Part shown: one piece after another, positions 63,813 through 64,000 of the stretch | Layout of the letters: the number at the start of each line of letters is the position of its first letter | How positions within the stretch are numbered: position 1 is the stretch's first letter | Assembly: GCF_000688395.1 (NCBI RefSeq) | Contig: NZ_JIAG01000008.1 | Coordinates: 62,001 to 126,000 of the forward strand | Direction: 5' to 3' | DNA: 64,000 nt | From: Haematomicrobium sanguinis DSM 21259 | GTDB lineage: Bacteria > Actinomycetota > Actinomycetes > Actinomycetales > Micrococcaceae | The notes under the pieces: generated by a model | Told to the model about the DNA's origin: nothing | The model's database searches: none | Seen by the model: only the letters and a program-made list of their open reading frames with translations | Made by a program: the position numbers and the translations under genes

Positions 63813-64000
63813 TTACGAGGCGTCGGCGACGGAGCGTTTGTGAACCGCTTCGATGTGTTCTTGCATGGCCTTGACCGTCGAATCGCGATCCCCGCTGGTG
63901 AATTCGCTCAGGATCCGAGAGTGCTCGGCAATGGCTTGATTGACGTCGTCAACGCCATGGGAAACGCTTTGCCGTAGCCGTACGGCGTGAGTGCTGGTTT
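63813..64000 (-). CDS. GntR-family (FCD) transcriptional regulator, 3' part
   Basis: Only the last ~62 codons are in the window; the stop is TAA at 63813-63815. The readable end AIAEHSRILSEFTSGDRDST, then MQEHIEAVHKRSVADAS is the C-terminal helix of an FCD ligand-binding domain (metal-binding His in AEHSRI and QEHI). It most likely regulates the tctC operon in response to an imported acid. The DNA-binding domain lies outside the window. Confidence 0.85.
   Translation of the reverse strand, partial: TSTHAVRLRQSVSHGVDDVNQAIAEHSRILSEFTSGDRDSTVKAMQEHIEAVHKRSVADAS

Overview
The window is about 62-64 % G+C, densely coded, and carries an unmistakable actinobacterial gene order: ftsK-pgsA-cinA-clgR, recA-recX, miaB-miaA-dapF, hflX, a dinG-type helicase, divergent lexA/LysM gene, hisC-hisB-hisH-priA, a DUF1844 gene, infC-rpmI-rplT-trmH and pheS-pheT. 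This order, GTG/TTG starts, 4-bp stop/start overlaps, PriA-type HisA, ClgR and a LexA/PafBC-style damage regulon point to Actinomycetia, most likely the Micrococcales/Actinomycetales side. I cannot name the genus from sequence alone.

Layout. 1-508: 5' part of moaC (minus, runs off the left edge). 617-5225: ftsK, pgsA, cinA, clgR. 5282-7892: marR, DUF3046, recA, recX, with an SOS box and a PafBC-like promoter ahead of recA. 7903-13028: secreted coiled-coil/lysozyme-like protein, miaB, miaA, dapF. 12994-22016: RNA methyltransferase, hflX, helicase, lexA, SOS-linked LysM protein, histidine genes. 22006-28210: SseB-like, MFS, epimerase, DUF1844, infC, rpmI, rplT. 28448-40060: trmH and pheST, separated by about 7 kb of accessory genes (CDF transporter, MFS, NUDIX, VOC, pyroglutamyl peptidase, SIMPL, acidic membrane protein, GNAT, hydrolase). 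40068-55532: accessory region with two palindrome-flanked DUF559-type nuclease units, sulfatase, PPK2, phosphopantetheinyl transferase, a small membrane protein/regulator pair, a three-gene cassette (repetitive acidic peptide, JmjC oxygenase, thioredoxin-like ferredoxin), an M1 peptidase and a Pls-type single-module NRPS. 55564-64000: a carbohydrate operon (TctCBA transporter, sugar isomerase, DAK kinase, RpiB, PdxA, TIM) with a GntR/FCD regulator cut by the right edge.

The most unusual material is non-coding structure. (1) Two paralogous winged-helix plus PD-(D/E)XK (DUF559-like) genes each sit between a pair of matching palindromic repeats; the palindromes differ between the two units, but both genes have TTATCCACAG at the same distance (50-51 nt) before the start codon. 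A gene-less relative of one palindrome lies before pheS. This resembles a REP/RAYT-like arrangement built on a different nuclease. (2) A 10-bp word, TACGACGGCG, with a GCTCGCC-like tail, occurs 14 times on both strands, between genes and inside disordered protein segments, where it encodes YDGD. (3) The acidic repeat peptide/JmjC/ferredoxin cassette looks like a substrate-plus-hydroxylase system and is followed by a 14-bp tandem repeat at the next gene's start. No CRISPR array, rRNA, tRNA, prophage or classical insertion sequence was seen.
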